A program made the translations under genes and the position numbers. Below are positions 53,372 to 62,061 of a stretch of DNA of 64,000 nucleotides, piece after piece. Numbering within the stretch: position 1 is the stretch's first letter; each line of letters opens with the position of its first letter. Under the pieces are notes generated by a model that worked only from the letters and a program-made list of their open reading frames with translations, made no database searches and was not told the DNA's origin. The DNA is from Caenispirillum salinarum_A (GTDB lineage: Bacteria; Pseudomonadota; Alphaproteobacteria; Rhodospirillales; Rhodospirillaceae), in assembly GCF_044803115.1 (NCBI RefSeq), contig NZ_CP085224.1, positions 1,922,001 to 1,986,000 of the forward strand. Reading direction: 5' to 3'.

Positions 53372-54660
53372 GTGAAACCCTGAAAGTCGCAATCGCCGGC
53401 CTCGGCACCGTCGGGGCCGGCACCGTCAAGCTGCTGCAAGAGCAAGCCGAACTCATTTCCGCGCGCTGCGGGCGGGACGTCACCGTCACCGCCGTCAGCG
53501 CCCGCACCGCCGGGCGCGACCGCGGCTTCGACATGACCAGCATCGCCTGGTTCGACGACGCCGTGGAAATGGCCGAGCGCGCCGACGCCGATGTGGTGGT
53601 GGAACTGATCGGCGGCGCCGACGGCATCGCCAAGCGCTGCACCGAGGCCGCGTTGCGGGCCGGCCGGCATGTGGTCACCGCCAACAAGGCCATGCTCGCC
53701 CACCACGGGACCGAGTTGGCCGCCTTGGCCGAGGACAACAATGCCACGCTCGCCTACGAGGCGGCGGTGGCCGGCGGCATCCCGGTCATCAAGGCGCTGC
53801 GCGACGGTCTGGCGGGCAACCGCATTAGCTCGCTCTACGGCATCCTGAACGGTACCGGCAACTACATCCTGACCACCATGCGCGAGACGGGGCGCGACTT
53901 CAGCGACGTGCTGGAGGAGGCGCAGGCCCTGGGGTACGCCGAGGCCGACCCGTCCTTCGACATCGACGGCGTGGACGCTGCCCACAAGCTGGCGATCCTG
54001 ACCAGCCTGGCCTTCGGCAGCCCGGTGAACTTCGACGCCGTGACGGTGCAGGGCATCCGCAACATCACCTCGGTCGACATCGAGTATGCGGAGCTTCTGG
54101 GCTATCGCATCAAGCTTCTGGGCATTGCCAGCGAGACCGAGTTCGGCGTGGAGCAGCGCGTCCACCCGACCATGGTGCCCATCAACAGCCCCATCGCGTC
54201 GGTCGAAGGCGTCTACAACGCCATCGTAACCGAAGGCGACTGGGTCGGCCGCACCGTGCTTGAAGGCCGCGGCGCCGGCGCCGGGCCGACGGCGTCCGCC
54301 GTGGTGGCCGACATCATGGACATCGCCTGCGGTCGACATGGGTATGCCTTCGGCGTTCCGGTGAAGGCCCTGCGCGCGCACGAGGTGGGCAACCTCGACC
54401 AACTGACCGGCGCCTATTACATCCGCCTCCAGGTGATGGACGTGCCCGGCGTCTTCGCCGACATCGCCACGGCGCTGCGCGATGCCGAGGTCTCCATGGA
54501 GCAGATCCTTCAGCGCGGCCGCGCCCCCGGCGAGATCGTGCCGGTGGTCATGACCGTCTACGAGGTCAAGGGCAGCCAGTTGCGCCAGGCGCTGGACCGC
54601 ATCCAGGCCCTGGACGCCGTGGTGGAGCCGCCGCACGTGATCCGCATCGAGGAACTGTAA
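53368..54660 (+). CDS. hom: Homoserine dehydrogenase
   Basis: A 430-residue enzyme that reduces aspartate semialdehyde to homoserine on the way to threonine and methionine. The N-terminal Rossmann motif is VAIAGLGTVGAGTVKLLQEQ; the catalytic domain contains AYEAAVAGGIPVIKALRDGL, GILNGTGNYILTTM and ALGYAEADPSFDIDGVDAAH. A C-terminal ACT domain (about 350-430, YYIRLQVMDVPGVFADIATA) suggests feedback inhibition by threonine. The start is GTG at 53368, overlapping the alaC stop (GTGA). glpX follows after 71 bases. Confidence 0.95.
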   Translation: MSETLKVAIAGLGTVGAGTVKLLQEQAELISARCGRDVTVTAVSARTAGRDRGFDMTSIAWFDDAVEMAERADADVVVELIGGADGIAKRCTEAALRAGRHVVTANKAMLAHHGTELAALAEDNNATLAYEAAVAGGIPVIKALRDGLAGNRISSLYGILNGTGNYILTTMRETGRDFSDVLEEAQALGYAEADPSFDIDGVDAAHKLAILTSLAFGSPVNFDAVTVQGIRNITSVDIEYAELLGYRIKLLGIASETEFGVEQRVHPTMVPINSPIASVEGVYNAIVTEGDWVGRTVLEGRGAGAGPTASAVVADIMDIACGRHGYAFGVPVKALRAHEVGNLDQLTGAYYIRLQVMDVPGVFADIATALRDAEVSMEQILQRGRAPGEIVPVVMTVYEVKGSQLRQALDRIQALDAVVEPPHVIRIEEL

Positions 54661-54731
54661 CTGCATCTCGGCGTTTTAATCGGCTACAAGCTTTCATCCC
54701 GCGATTGGTTCAGCCCATTTACGAGGAATCC

Positions 54732-55739
54732 ATGTCGGAAAACGAGTCCACCGTCGCCGCCAACGTGCTGGAGCGTAACCTGGCCCTCGAGGTCGTGCGC
54801 GTGACCGAGGCCGCCGCCCTGTCGGCGTCCCGCCTGATGGGGCGCGGCGACGAGAAAGCGGCCGACCAGGCGGCCGTCGACGCCATGCGCAAGGCCCTGA
54901 ACAGCCTGGCCATCGAAGGCCGGGTCGTCATCGGCGAGGGCGAGCGCGACGAGGCGCCGATGCTCTACATCGGAGAAGAAGTGGGCTCCGGCCAGGGCCC
55001 CAAGGTGGACATCGCGCTGGACCCGCTGGAAGGCACCACCATCACCGCCAAGGGCGGCCCGAACGCCCTGGCCGTGATCGCCATGGCCGAGGACGGCGGC
55101 TTCCTCAACGCGCCGGACGTCTACATGGACAAGATCGCCGTCGGCCCGGGCCTGCCCGAAGGCGTCGTCGACCTGGACAACACGCCCGAGCAGAACCTCA
55201 AGAACATGGCCGACGCCAAGAACGCGGACATCGAGGACCTGCTGGTCTGCATCCTCGACCGCCCGCGGCACGAGGACCTGATCGCCAGGGTGCGCGAGAC
55301 CGGCGCACGCATCATGCTCATCGGCGACGGCGACGTCTCGGGCGTCATCGCCACCACCGAGCCGGCGTCGGGCGTGGACATCTACATGGGGTCGGGCGGC
55401 GCGCCGGAAGGCGTGCTGGCGGCGGCGGCGTTGCGCTGCGTCGGCGGCCAGATGCAGGGCCGCCTGCTGTTCCGCAACGACGATGAGAAGGGCCGCGCCA
55501 AGCGCTGGGGCATCGACGACCTGAACCGCAAGTACAACCTGATGGACCTGGCGTCGGGCAACGTCATGTTCGCCGCCACCGGCGTCACCGACGGCTCGCT
55601 GCTGCGCGGCGTGCGGCGTTGGCACAAGGGCGCCATCACGCACTCGCTGGTCATGCGGTCGAAGTCCGGCACCGTGCGGTATGTGGAAGCGCACCACAAC
55701 TTCGACCGCAAGACCGGCTTTTCCGCGGTCGACACGTAA
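54732..55739 (+). CDS. glpX: Class II fructose-1,6-bisphosphatase
   Basis: A 335-residue GlpX-type phosphatase for gluconeogenesis. Metal-binding and catalytic landmarks are GRVVIGEGERDEAPMLYIGE, DIALDPLEGTTITAKGGPNA and IMLIGDGDVSGVIATTEPAS, with MGSGGAPEGVLAAAALRCVG near the active site. The ATG at 54732 with GAGGA upstream was chosen over an ATG-like start at 54705. It lies between hom and recJ, a linkage typical of Alphaproteobacteria. Despite the name it is not part of the glp operon at 1.6-10 kb. Confidence 0.95.
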   Translation: MSENESTVAANVLERNLALEVVRVTEAAALSASRLMGRGDEKAADQAAVDAMRKALNSLAIEGRVVIGEGERDEAPMLYIGEEVGSGQGPKVDIALDPLEGTTITAKGGPNALAVIAMAEDGGFLNAPDVYMDKIAVGPGLPEGVVDLDNTPEQNLKNMADAKNADIEDLLVCILDRPRHEDLIARVRETGARIMLIGDGDVSGVIATTEPASGVDIYMGSGGAPEGVLAAAALRCVGGQMQGRLLFRNDDEKGRAKRWGIDDLNRKYNLMDLASGNVMFAATGVTDGSLLRGVRRWHKGAITHSLVMRSKSGTVRYVEAHHNFDRKTGFSAVDT

Positions 55740-55769
55740 GGCTCCGCGCCTGCGGCGCGGTGGGGTTCT

Positions 55770-55875
55770 GCGAGGGCGTCGCGCCCTCGCGCTCCCGATG
55801 ACTGCGCTGCGGCACAGCGTTGGCCGCCGTTCCACAAGCCGCAAAAGAAGTGGAGGTCCGAAGGCTTCGGCCTCC
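55770..55875. repeat. Hairpins between glpX and recJ
   Basis: Two GC hairpins lie in the 259-base gap. GCGAGGGCG-TCG-CGCCCTCGC (55770-55790) is a perfect nine-base-pair stem. At 55852-55875 GGAGG and CCGAA pair with TTCGG and CCTCC around a GGC loop with one bulged T. A shorter CGCGCC/GGCGCG stem precedes them. They resemble REP-type palindromes; no T-run marks a classical terminator. Confidence 0.5.
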
Positions 55876-55998
55876 GGGCGGGTTTGGGCGGCAGTCCAAG
55901 CGCCGTCAGGCGCTCCTTTACGTCCTCCCCCCTCCGCCCTATTGTAGGGCCCTGCCTCAACGGCATCCTTTTCCCAACGACAGAGAGTGTGAGGGGGA

Positions 55999-57774
55999 AT
56001 GACGGCCAGTCCGTTCCTCGGCGTCGAGACCTCGCTCAACGGCCGGCGCTGGACGCTGCGGCCGGGGGACGAGCGGACGGCGCTCGCCATCAGCCAGCGG
56101 CTTGAACTGCCCGAGGTGGTGGGCCGCGTGCTTGCCGCCCGGGGCGTCGACCTTGAGGCCGCCCAGGGGTTCCTGAACCCCACCCTGCGCGACCTGATCC
56201 CCAACCCGTCGGTCTTCGCCGGCATGGACGACGCCGCCGAGCGCCTGGCCGTCGCCATCGAGGGCGGCGAGCGCATCGCCATCTTCGGCGACTACGACGT
56301 GGACGGTGCGACCTCGTCCTCGCTGCTGGTGCGCTACCTGCGCAGCCTGGGCGCCGACGTCCGCTTCTACATTCCCGACCGCATGAAGGAAGGCTACGGC
56401 CCCAACGCCCCGGCGCTCCTGAAGCTTCAGCAGGAGGGCGTGTCGGTGGCGGTCACGGTCGACTGCGGCATCACCGCCTTCGAGCCGCTGGAGCAGGCGG
56501 AGGCGGCGGGGCTGGACGTGATCGTCGTCGACCACCACCAGGCGGAGCCACGCCTGCCGGCGGCCGTGGCGGTGGTCAACCCCAAGCGCCTGGACTGCGA
56601 GTCCGGTCAGGGGCACCTGGCGGCTGTTGGCGTCGCCTTCATGCTGTGCGTCGCCACCAACCGGGCCCTGCGCGATGGCGGGTTCTTTCTGGCGGGCGAT
56701 CGGCGCGAGCCCGACCTGCGGCAGTGGCTGGATATCGTCGCGCTGGGCACGGTCTGCGATGTGGTGCCGCTGACGGGGCTCAACCGGGCGCTGGTGACAC
56801 AAGGGTTGAAGGTCTGCGCCCAGCGCCGCAACGCGGGCATCGCCGCGCTGGCCCAGGTGGCGGGCGTGAAGGATCGTATCGATGCGTATCATCTGGGATT
56901 CATCCTGGGGCCGCGCGTCAACGCCGGCGGCCGTGTGGGCGAGAGCGATTTGGGCACGCGCCTGCTGACCACCGACAACCCCGACGAGGCCACGGCGCTG
57001 GCCATGCGCCTGCACGAGCACAACGGCCTGCGCCAGGAGATCGAGGCCGCGGTGCTGGCCGAAGCCATCGAGCAGGTGGAAACCACGCCCACCGACGCGC
57101 CCATGGTCTTCGCCCACGGGCAGGGCTGGCATCCCGGCGTCGTCGGCATCGTCGCCAGCCGGCTGAAGGAACGCTACGCCATGCCCGCCTGCGTGCTGGG
57201 TGTCGAAGGCGGCGTCGCCAAGGGCTCGGGCCGCTCCGTGCCGGGGCTGGACCTGGGGCGGGTGGTCATCGCCGCCCGCGAGGCGGGCATCCTCATGGCC
57301 GGCGGCGGCCACGCCATGGCCGCGGGCTTCACGGTGGCGGAAGACAAGCTGCCGGCCTTCCGCGACTTCCTGGCGGAGCGCCTGCGCGCCCAGATGGATT
57401 CCGGCGGCGTCACGCCGACGCTGGAACTGGACGGCGCCCTGGACGTCTCCGGCGCCTCCACGGACCTGGTGGAGATGCTGGCGCGCTGCGGGCCTTACGG
57501 TGCTGGAAACGAGGAGCCGCGCTTCGTCATCTCCCGCTGCCGCATCGCCAAGGCCGATGTGGTGGGCTCGGGACACGTGCGGATGTTCCTGTCGTCGTCC
57601 AACGGCATGGGCCGCCTGAAGGCCATCGCCTTCCGCTGCGTCGACGCCGAACTGGGCCAGACGCTGCTGAACGGCGCCGGCCGGGTGTTCCACATCGCCG
57701 GCACCTTGCGGGCGGATACCTGGCAGGGCCGGACGGAAGCGCAACTGGTGGTGGACGACGCGAGCGTCGCGTAG
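55999..57774 (+). CDS. recJ: Single-stranded-DNA-specific exonuclease RecJ
   Basis: A 591-residue 5'-3' exonuclease of the DHH family, used in RecF-pathway recombination and mismatch repair. Motif I IAIFGDYDVDGATSSSLLVR, the DHH motif VIVVDHHQAEPRLP and VVNPKRLDC are present. The DHHA1 domain contains ILMAGGGHAMAAGFTVAEDK (about residues 430-449), and the C-terminal OB-fold follows. Length is typical. GAGGGGGA is directly before the ATG. The TAG stop lies at the very edge of the long inverted repeat 57773-58163. Confidence 0.95.
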   Translation: MTASPFLGVETSLNGRRWTLRPGDERTALAISQRLELPEVVGRVLAARGVDLEAAQGFLNPTLRDLIPNPSVFAGMDDAAERLAVAIEGGERIAIFGDYDVDGATSSSLLVRYLRSLGADVRFYIPDRMKEGYGPNAPALLKLQQEGVSVAVTVDCGITAFEPLEQAEAAGLDVIVVDHHQAEPRLPAAVAVVNPKRLDCESGQGHLAAVGVAFMLCVATNRALRDGGFFLAGDRREPDLRQWLDIVALGTVCDVVPLTGLNRALVTQGLKVCAQRRNAGIAALAQVAGVKDRIDAYHLGFILGPRVNAGGRVGESDLGTRLLTTDNPDEATALAMRLHEHNGLRQEIEAAVLAEAIEQVETTPTDAPMVFAHGQGWHPGVVGIVASRLKERYAMPACVLGVEGGVAKGSGRSVPGLDLGRVVIAAREAGILMAGGGHAMAAGFTVAEDKLPAFRDFLAERLRAQMDSGGVTPTLELDGALDVSGASTDLVEMLARCGPYGAGNEEPRFVISRCRIAKADVVGSGHVRMFLSSSNGMGRLKAIAFRCVDAELGQTLLNGAGRVFHIAGTLRADTWQGRTEAQLVVDDASVA

Positions 57775-58163
57775 GCGGCTGGCGGGGTGCGGCGAGGCCA
57801 CCAAGACACAAAGTACACCAAGAAGGTGTGCTGACGTGGATGCCGCGGCGTCAGCGGCTGACGTGGTGCGCTCGAAACACCAAGACACCAAGGCACCAAG
57901 ACAGCGCGCGAAGGCGCGCCATCATCTTTCGATGGCCGTTCCGCCCGGTCTTCAATTTGATGATGAATGATTATTCGAGGGAGCGCGAGGGAGCCCGTGG
58001 CTCCCTCGCATTCACATTCCGGCGCAGCCGGAAAACCTTGGTGTCTTGGTGTCTTGGTGGTTCAACAACTCCACCAACCGCTGAAGCCGCAGCACGCGCC
58101 GTCAGCACACCTTCTTGGTGTCCTTCGTGTCTTGGTGGCCTCGCCGCATCCCGCCAGCCGCCT
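57773..58163. repeat. Nested CACCAAGACAC inverted-repeat element, copy B
   Basis: The 64-base arms 57773-57836 and 58100-58163 are inverted copies with 61 of 64 positions matching. Inside them a second pair of arms, 57874-57901 and 58036-58063, matches in 25 of 28 positions; both pairs carry CACCAAGACAC cores. Near the centre is a perfect 11-base-pair hairpin GCGAGGGAGCC-CGT-GGCTCCCTCGC (57985-58009). The element fills exactly the gap between the convergent stop codons of recJ and the GNAT gene. A smaller relative is at 24850-25009. It encodes nothing and looks like a MITE-like or nested repeat that may also stop transcription from both sides. Confidence 0.8.
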
Positions 58164-58711
58164 TACTCCTCCACGCCCGTCGTCGCCCCGGCTCCGAGCG
58201 CGCGCTGCATGTAGACCGTGTCGATCCAGCGGCCGAACTTGCGCCCGCCGGCCTTGATCATGCCCACCTCCTCGAAGCCGCAGGCGCGGTGCAGGGCGAT
58301 GGACCCTGCGTTGTCCGCATCCCCCACCACGCCGATCATCTGGCGCTTGCCGGCGGCCGTGCAGCGGTCGATGAGCGCCGTGAGCAGCGCCTTGCCGACG
58401 CCCTGGCCCTGGGCGTCGGGCGCGATGTAGACACTGTCCTCCACCGTGAAGCGCCAGCCAATGCGGCCGTGGAACAGGGCGGCGTAGGCGTAGCCCAGCA
58501 GCCGCCCGTCGTCGGTGGCGGCGACGAGCCAGGGCAGGCCCTGTTCCAGCACCATGTCGCGTCGGCGCAGCATCTCCTCCACCGGCGGTGGTTCGTATTC
58601 GTAGGAGCCGGTGCCGTGGCGGACGTGGTGGGCATAGATGTCCGTAACGGCGTCCATGTCGGCGTCGGTGGCGTCGCGCACGGTGAAGGCGGGAGAGGGG
58701 GTGTCGGTCAT
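58163..58711 (-). CDS. GNAT acetyltransferase (PAT/MnaT-like)
   Basis: A 182-residue GNAT enzyme. The N-terminus FTVRDATDADMDAVTDIYAH and SYEYEPPPVEEMLRRRDMVL resembles the phosphinothricin/methionine-sulfone acetyltransferase group. The acetyl-CoA loop is VYIAPDAQGQGVGKALLTAL (Q-x-x-G-x-G/A type). The segment IGVVGDADNAGSIALHRACG and FGRWIDTVYMQRAL complete the family pattern. The ATG at 58711 was chosen because upstream codons encode an Arg-rich stretch. Natural substrate unknown; homologues acetylate methionine derivatives. Confidence 0.9.
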   Translation of the reverse strand: MTDTPSPAFTVRDATDADMDAVTDIYAHHVRHGTGSYEYEPPPVEEMLRRRDMVLEQGLPWLVAATDDGRLLGYAYAALFHGRIGWRFTVEDSVYIAPDAQGQGVGKALLTALIDRCTAAGKRQMIGVVGDADNAGSIALHRACGFEEVGMIKAGGRKFGRWIDTVYMQRALGAGATTGVEE

Positions 58712-58807
58712 GGCGGGTCCTGTCGCAAACACGGGGCGGCGACGGTGCCTCCGGCGCACCGTCGGGGCAAGGGCCAAAGCGCGTTGAAGATTTTTGCAAA
58801 AAACGTC

Positions 58808-58836
58808 TTGCGCACCCCCTCGGGATTGGATACAAG
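58808..58836 (+). promoter_or_regulatory. Promoter candidate of tRNA-Glu
   Basis: TTGCGC (58808-58813) and TACAAG (58831-58836) are 17 bases apart, about 50 bases before the tRNA. The -10 match is weak. Confidence 0.4.
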
Positions 58837-58887
58837 GGCGCCCTCACGAGGACGCAGCCCACACGGACCGGCGCCTCGGACGACGAA

Positions 58888-58962
58888 GACCCCTTCGTCT
58901 AGCGGTTAGGACACCACTCTTTCACAGTGGAGACACGGGTTCGATTCCCGTAGGGGTCGCCA
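58888..58962 (+). tRNA. trnE: tRNA-Glu (anticodon TTC)
   Basis: A complete cloverleaf: acceptor strands GACCCC (58888-58893) and GGGGTC (58953-58958), D-arm around TAGCGGTTAGGA, anticodon stem CCACT/AGTGG with loop CTTTCAC (TTC at 58921-58923), T-arm CGGGTTCGATTCCCG and genome-encoded CCA at 58960-58962. It matches the usual bacterial tRNA-Glu. No integrase or attachment-site duplication is seen beside it. Confidence 0.97.
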
Positions 58963-58968
58963 GAATTG

Positions 58969-59000
58969 AAAAGCCGCCTTCCAGCCGGAAGGCGGCTTTT
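58969..59000 (+). terminator. Terminator after tRNA-Glu
   Basis: AAAAGCCGCCTTCC (58969-58982) and GGAAGGCGGCTTTT (58987-59000) form a perfect 14-base-pair stem with a four-base loop. Being symmetric it can also end the minus-strand ferritin-like gene, which stops at 59029. Confidence 0.92.
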
Positions 59001-59028
59001 CCTTTGCCTGAGGAAATACCTCAAGCGC

Positions 59029-60246
59029 CTATTCCGCCGCCTTGTTCCGCAGGGCTTCCACCGGGTGGGGGCCTTCGGTTTCCAGGCGGTATTCGTCGCC
59101 CGTTTCCTTGCGGTGGCGATCGATGATCTCCTCCGACGGAACCGGCCCGCCGCCGTTGACCTGCTCGCGGTACCAGTCGTAGCGGTTCCCCTCCGGCAGT
59201 TCGGAGACCGGGACGAACTCCGTCAGGTTGCCCGTCAGGTTCACCTGCTCGTGCAGCACCTTGCGGACGTAGTCCTTGTTGGTCTCGAAGGTCATGGCCT
59301 CGGGCAGGGTGTCGGGCAGCATGGACGTCGGGTCCTTGCCGTCCATCTTCTTCGCCAGTTCCACGGCGGCCTTCAACTGCTCGATCTCCATGGCGAGGTG
59401 GGTTTCCCACACCTGCTTGATGCGCGGGTCGGTCTCCGTCTGGGCGAAGGACCAGTACAGCCAGCACTCGTTGTACTCGTGCATCACCAGGCGCTCGGCC
59501 CAGGTGGTGTCGGGCGGCAGGAGGCTTTCGTAGTGGGTGACGTGCTGTTCCTCGATCTGGGCGATCTCCAGGTACAGCGCGCGCGCCAGGGGGTCCTCGG
59601 GCCGATTGCCGACGTTCATGTAGAAGTTCATGGTCTGCTGCTCGGCCGCCATGACCGTCATGGCGTGCATCACCGAACGCGGGTCGCCGTCCCTGGGCAG
59701 CGGCTTACGGATGTCGTCGTGCGGGTGGCGGTGTTCGTCGATGGTCGGGCGGCCGGGCATGATCTCGGTCAGTTCGCCCACCAGCTCGGCGGCCTTGCGG
59801 GGGTTCTTGAGGTCCAGCAGGTTGGCGTAGCGGTACAGGTGGTCGAAGTCCTCCAGCAGGCCGAATTCATAGGCCTGGCGGGCGTAGGGGTCGGGCTCCT
59901 GCCGGGCGATCCAGGCGGTCAGGTCGACGGCCACCTGCTCGTAGCCGATGGTGACGTCCAGCACGTCCTCCGTCGCGGGAATGAGCCAGTTGCACACCTT
60001 CTGCTGCTGCTGCTCGATGCGGCGCGTCTCGGCCAGCTTGCGCTTGATGTCGAGGTCGGGGCAGTGGCGGGCGAATTGGTGGCCGAACCACTGCGCCTCC
60101 ATTTCCGCGCCGTTCATCACGATGATGCGGCAGCGGGTGTAGGGGTCGACGGAGCGCGTGTCGTAGGGCTCGACGTTCAACTCGCTCCAGGTGCGAAGCT
60201 GCTGGTCGAGGGGGATGCCGGTCTCGGCAAGCGGATTGAAAGTCAT
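59029..60246 (-). CDS. Ferritin-like helical protein of unknown function
   Basis: A 405-residue protein with a helical, ferritin-like appearance. Glu/His patterns typical of di-iron sites are seen in MAAEQQTMNFYMNVG, IAQIEEQHVTHYESLL and WETHLAMEIEQLKAAVELA, and an aromatic stretch YNECWLYWSFAQTETDP lies between. The N-terminal part has MNGAEMEAQWFGHQFARHCP. The ATG at 60246 begins MTFNPLAETGIPLDQQLRTW. There is no signal peptide. It may bind iron or act as an oxidase, but this is inference from the pattern only. It is alone between tRNA-Glu and the EctA-like gene. Confidence 0.75.
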   Translation of the reverse strand: MTFNPLAETGIPLDQQLRTWSELNVEPYDTRSVDPYTRCRIIVMNGAEMEAQWFGHQFARHCPDLDIKRKLAETRRIEQQQQKVCNWLIPATEDVLDVTIGYEQVAVDLTAWIARQEPDPYARQAYEFGLLEDFDHLYRYANLLDLKNPRKAAELVGELTEIMPGRPTIDEHRHPHDDIRKPLPRDGDPRSVMHAMTVMAAEQQTMNFYMNVGNRPEDPLARALYLEIAQIEEQHVTHYESLLPPDTTWAERLVMHEYNECWLYWSFAQTETDPRIKQVWETHLAMEIEQLKAAVELAKKMDGKDPTSMLPDTLPEAMTFETNKDYVRKVLHEQVNLTGNLTEFVPVSELPEGNRYDWYREQVNGGGPVPSEEIIDRHRKETGDEYRLETEGPHPVEALRNKAAE

Positions 60247-60417
60247 GGGCGGAGCCTCCGGTGAGGTGTCGGGATGCCGCCCAAACGTCACGCCGGGGTG
60301 GGCCGGTTCCGCGAAACCTGCGGGACGCAGCTTTTTCCATTTCAACGGGCGGAACGCCCGGACAGGCGCCACCGAACGCTGCCGCCAATGGGCGCAGCGC
60401 CCCGCCCATCGGCCGCG

Positions 60418-60452
60418 AAAAAGGCCCGGTGCCAGAGCGGCGCCGGGCCTTT
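60418..60452 (-). terminator. Terminator of the EctA-like gene
   Basis: On the minus strand AAAGGCCCGG and CCGGGCCTTT, extended by GCC/GGC pairs with one mismatch, form a stem of 13 pairs with a short loop, followed by TTTTT. It lies 24 bases after the gene. Confidence 0.82.
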
Positions 60453-60475
60453 CGTCAACCAGCGAAACGGGCCGC

Positions 60476-61168
60476 TCAGACGTGGTCCTTGTTCTCCACG
60501 ATGATGACCTCGCGGGCGTTGTGGCTCTCGCGCACCAGGTCGGCGGCGCGAAGGGCGTCGTCCAGCGTGGAGAACATCGGGTTCTCGGGCTGGAAGGCCG
60601 GCTGCTCCACCCCGTCGAGGCGGGCGCAGATGCGGTAGCCGTTGTCCTCGCGCAGGATGTGGATCTCGTTGTTCAGGCGGTTGATGGGGCCGATGACGAA
60701 CAGGCGTTCCACCTTGTGCTCGCCCTCGGGCCACATCTCGTCCTCGTAGACCTCGGTTTCCTTGATCTCGGTGTTGAAGTGCTCGGCGATGCGAGAGAAC
60801 AGGGCTTCCGAGGCGGCGTTGTCGGGCGCGATGGTGGTTTCGATCCAGCGCACCGACGCGCACTGCTCGCTGTTGAGGATGTGCTCCAGCATGCCGCGCG
60901 CGATGCCCTTGCCCTGGAACTTGTCGCGCACGCCGACCTGCCAGACGAACAACTGCGTCGGGTCCTGGGGCAGCGGATAGGCGGTGACCATGCCGGCGAT
61001 CTCGCCGTCCACCTCCGCCACCACGCTGGTCGCCGCGAAGTTGCGGCATGCCATGAAATAGGCGTAGGAGGAATTGTCGTCGAGTGCGGCGGCCTCGTCG
61101 ACCATCTTCCAGATTTCGGCGCCGTCCTCCAGGGACGGGGTGCGGTAGGTCACGTCGTCATCGGACAC
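60476..61168 (-). CDS. EctA-like diaminobutyrate acetyltransferase with C-terminal extension
   Basis: A 230-residue GNAT enzyme resembling L-2,4-diaminobutyrate acetyltransferase (ectoine synthesis). The match covers residues 7-160: YRTPSLEDGAEIWKMVDEAA, ALDDNSSYAYFMACRNFAAT, then QLFVWQVGVRDKFQGKGIAR with the acetyl-CoA loop. Typical EctA proteins end near 170-190; this one has an extra segment of about 70 residues (HKVERLFVIGPINRLNNEIH and ICARLDGVEQPAFQPENPMF). The start is GTG at 61168 with GGAGGA nine bases upstream; the ATG at 61264 lacks such a site. ectB and ectC are absent from the neighbourhood, so ectoine synthesis cannot be assumed. Confidence 0.78.
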   Translation of the reverse strand: MSDDDVTYRTPSLEDGAEIWKMVDEAAALDDNSSYAYFMACRNFAATSVVAEVDGEIAGMVTAYPLPQDPTQLFVWQVGVRDKFQGKGIARGMLEHILNSEQCASVRWIETTIAPDNAASEALFSRIAEHFNTEIKETEVYEDEMWPEGEHKVERLFVIGPINRLNNEIHILREDNGYRICARLDGVEQPAFQPENPMFSTLDDALRAADLVRESHNAREVIIVENKDHV

Positions 61169-61353
61169 GGGGATGGGTCCTCCGTTCTTGTTGTCGCGTC
61201 GGGCGATCGAGCGCCAGTGTGCGAAACCCGGCCGCCCGGGTCCAGGGTTTATCCCGACGCACACGGCCCGCCGGCCCCGGACATGGGGCTGACGTGCCGT
61301 CGAAATCGCGCTATATGGCGGGCTTGCACGGCCCTTCCGGTAGATGAACGCTC

Positions 61354-62061
61354 ATGACCCCCGACACGATCCTGAACCGCCTGCTCTACAAGGACAGCCT
61401 GATGCTGGTCCTCAACAAGCCGGCCGGACTGCCCGTGCACGCCGGCCCGAAAGGCGGCGACAACCTGGAAATGTTCCTGGACCCCCTGCGCTTCGGCCTG
61501 CCGCGCCTGCCGTCCCTGGCGCACCGGCTGGACCGCGACACCTCGGGCTGCCTGATCCTGGGCCGCCACTCCAAGGCCCTGCGCAAGCTGGGCAAGCTGT
61601 TCCAGCAGGGCAGGGTGGAAAAGACCTACTGGGCCGTGGTCGACGGCGCCCCGCCCAAGGAGCACGGCGTGCTCCACGCCAAGCTGCGCAAGCTCACCCC
61701 CAAGAGCGGCTGGAAGATGGTCGTCGACGAGGCCGAGGGTCAGGCGGCCGTCACCGAATACCGGGTCCTCGGCCGGTCGGACGACGGGCGCCGGACCTGG
61801 CTGGAGTGCAAACCGAAGACGGGTCGCACCCATCAGATCCGCGTCCACTGTGCGCACATGGGCTGTCCCATCGTCGGCGACGCCGTCTACGGCGTGCCGG
61901 GCGTGGCGCCCCTGCATCTGCACGCGCGCGGGGTGGTGGTGCCGCTGTACCCCACGCGCGACGAGCCCATCGCCGTGGAGGCGCCGGCGCCCGAGCACAT
62001 GCGGGCGCTGCTGAAGGCCTGCGGGTTCAGCGACGAGGCGGACGTGGCGGTCGCCCCTTAG
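61354..62061 (+). CDS. RluA-family pseudouridine synthase
   Basis: A 235-residue pseudouridine synthase of the RluA family. The catalytic Asp is in PSLAHRLDRDTSGCLILGRH; the N-terminal MLVLNKPAGLPVHAG and the KPKTGRTHQIRVHCAHMGCP motif are diagnostic. It lacks an N-terminal S4 domain, so it resembles the short RluA/TruC types that modify rRNA or tRNA. The exact uridine cannot be told. Its last four bases overlap the convergent ABM gene. Confidence 0.93.
   Translation: MTPDTILNRLLYKDSLMLVLNKPAGLPVHAGPKGGDNLEMFLDPLRFGLPRLPSLAHRLDRDTSGCLILGRHSKALRKLGKLFQQGRVEKTYWAVVDGAPPKEHGVLHAKLRKLTPKSGWKMVVDEAEGQAAVTEYRVLGRSDDGRRTWLECKPKTGRTHQIRVHCAHMGCPIVGDAVYGVPGVAPLHLHARGVVVPLYPTRDEPIAVEAPAPEHMRALLKACGFSDEADVAVAP

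Noticed and set aside
54732..55739. glpX as part of the glycerol operon
   Set aside because: It is 44 kb away, linked to hom and recJ, and encodes fructose bisphosphatase.
58888..58962. tRNA-Glu as an integration site
   Set aside because: No integrase, no repeat of the tRNA 3' end and no shift in composition beside it.
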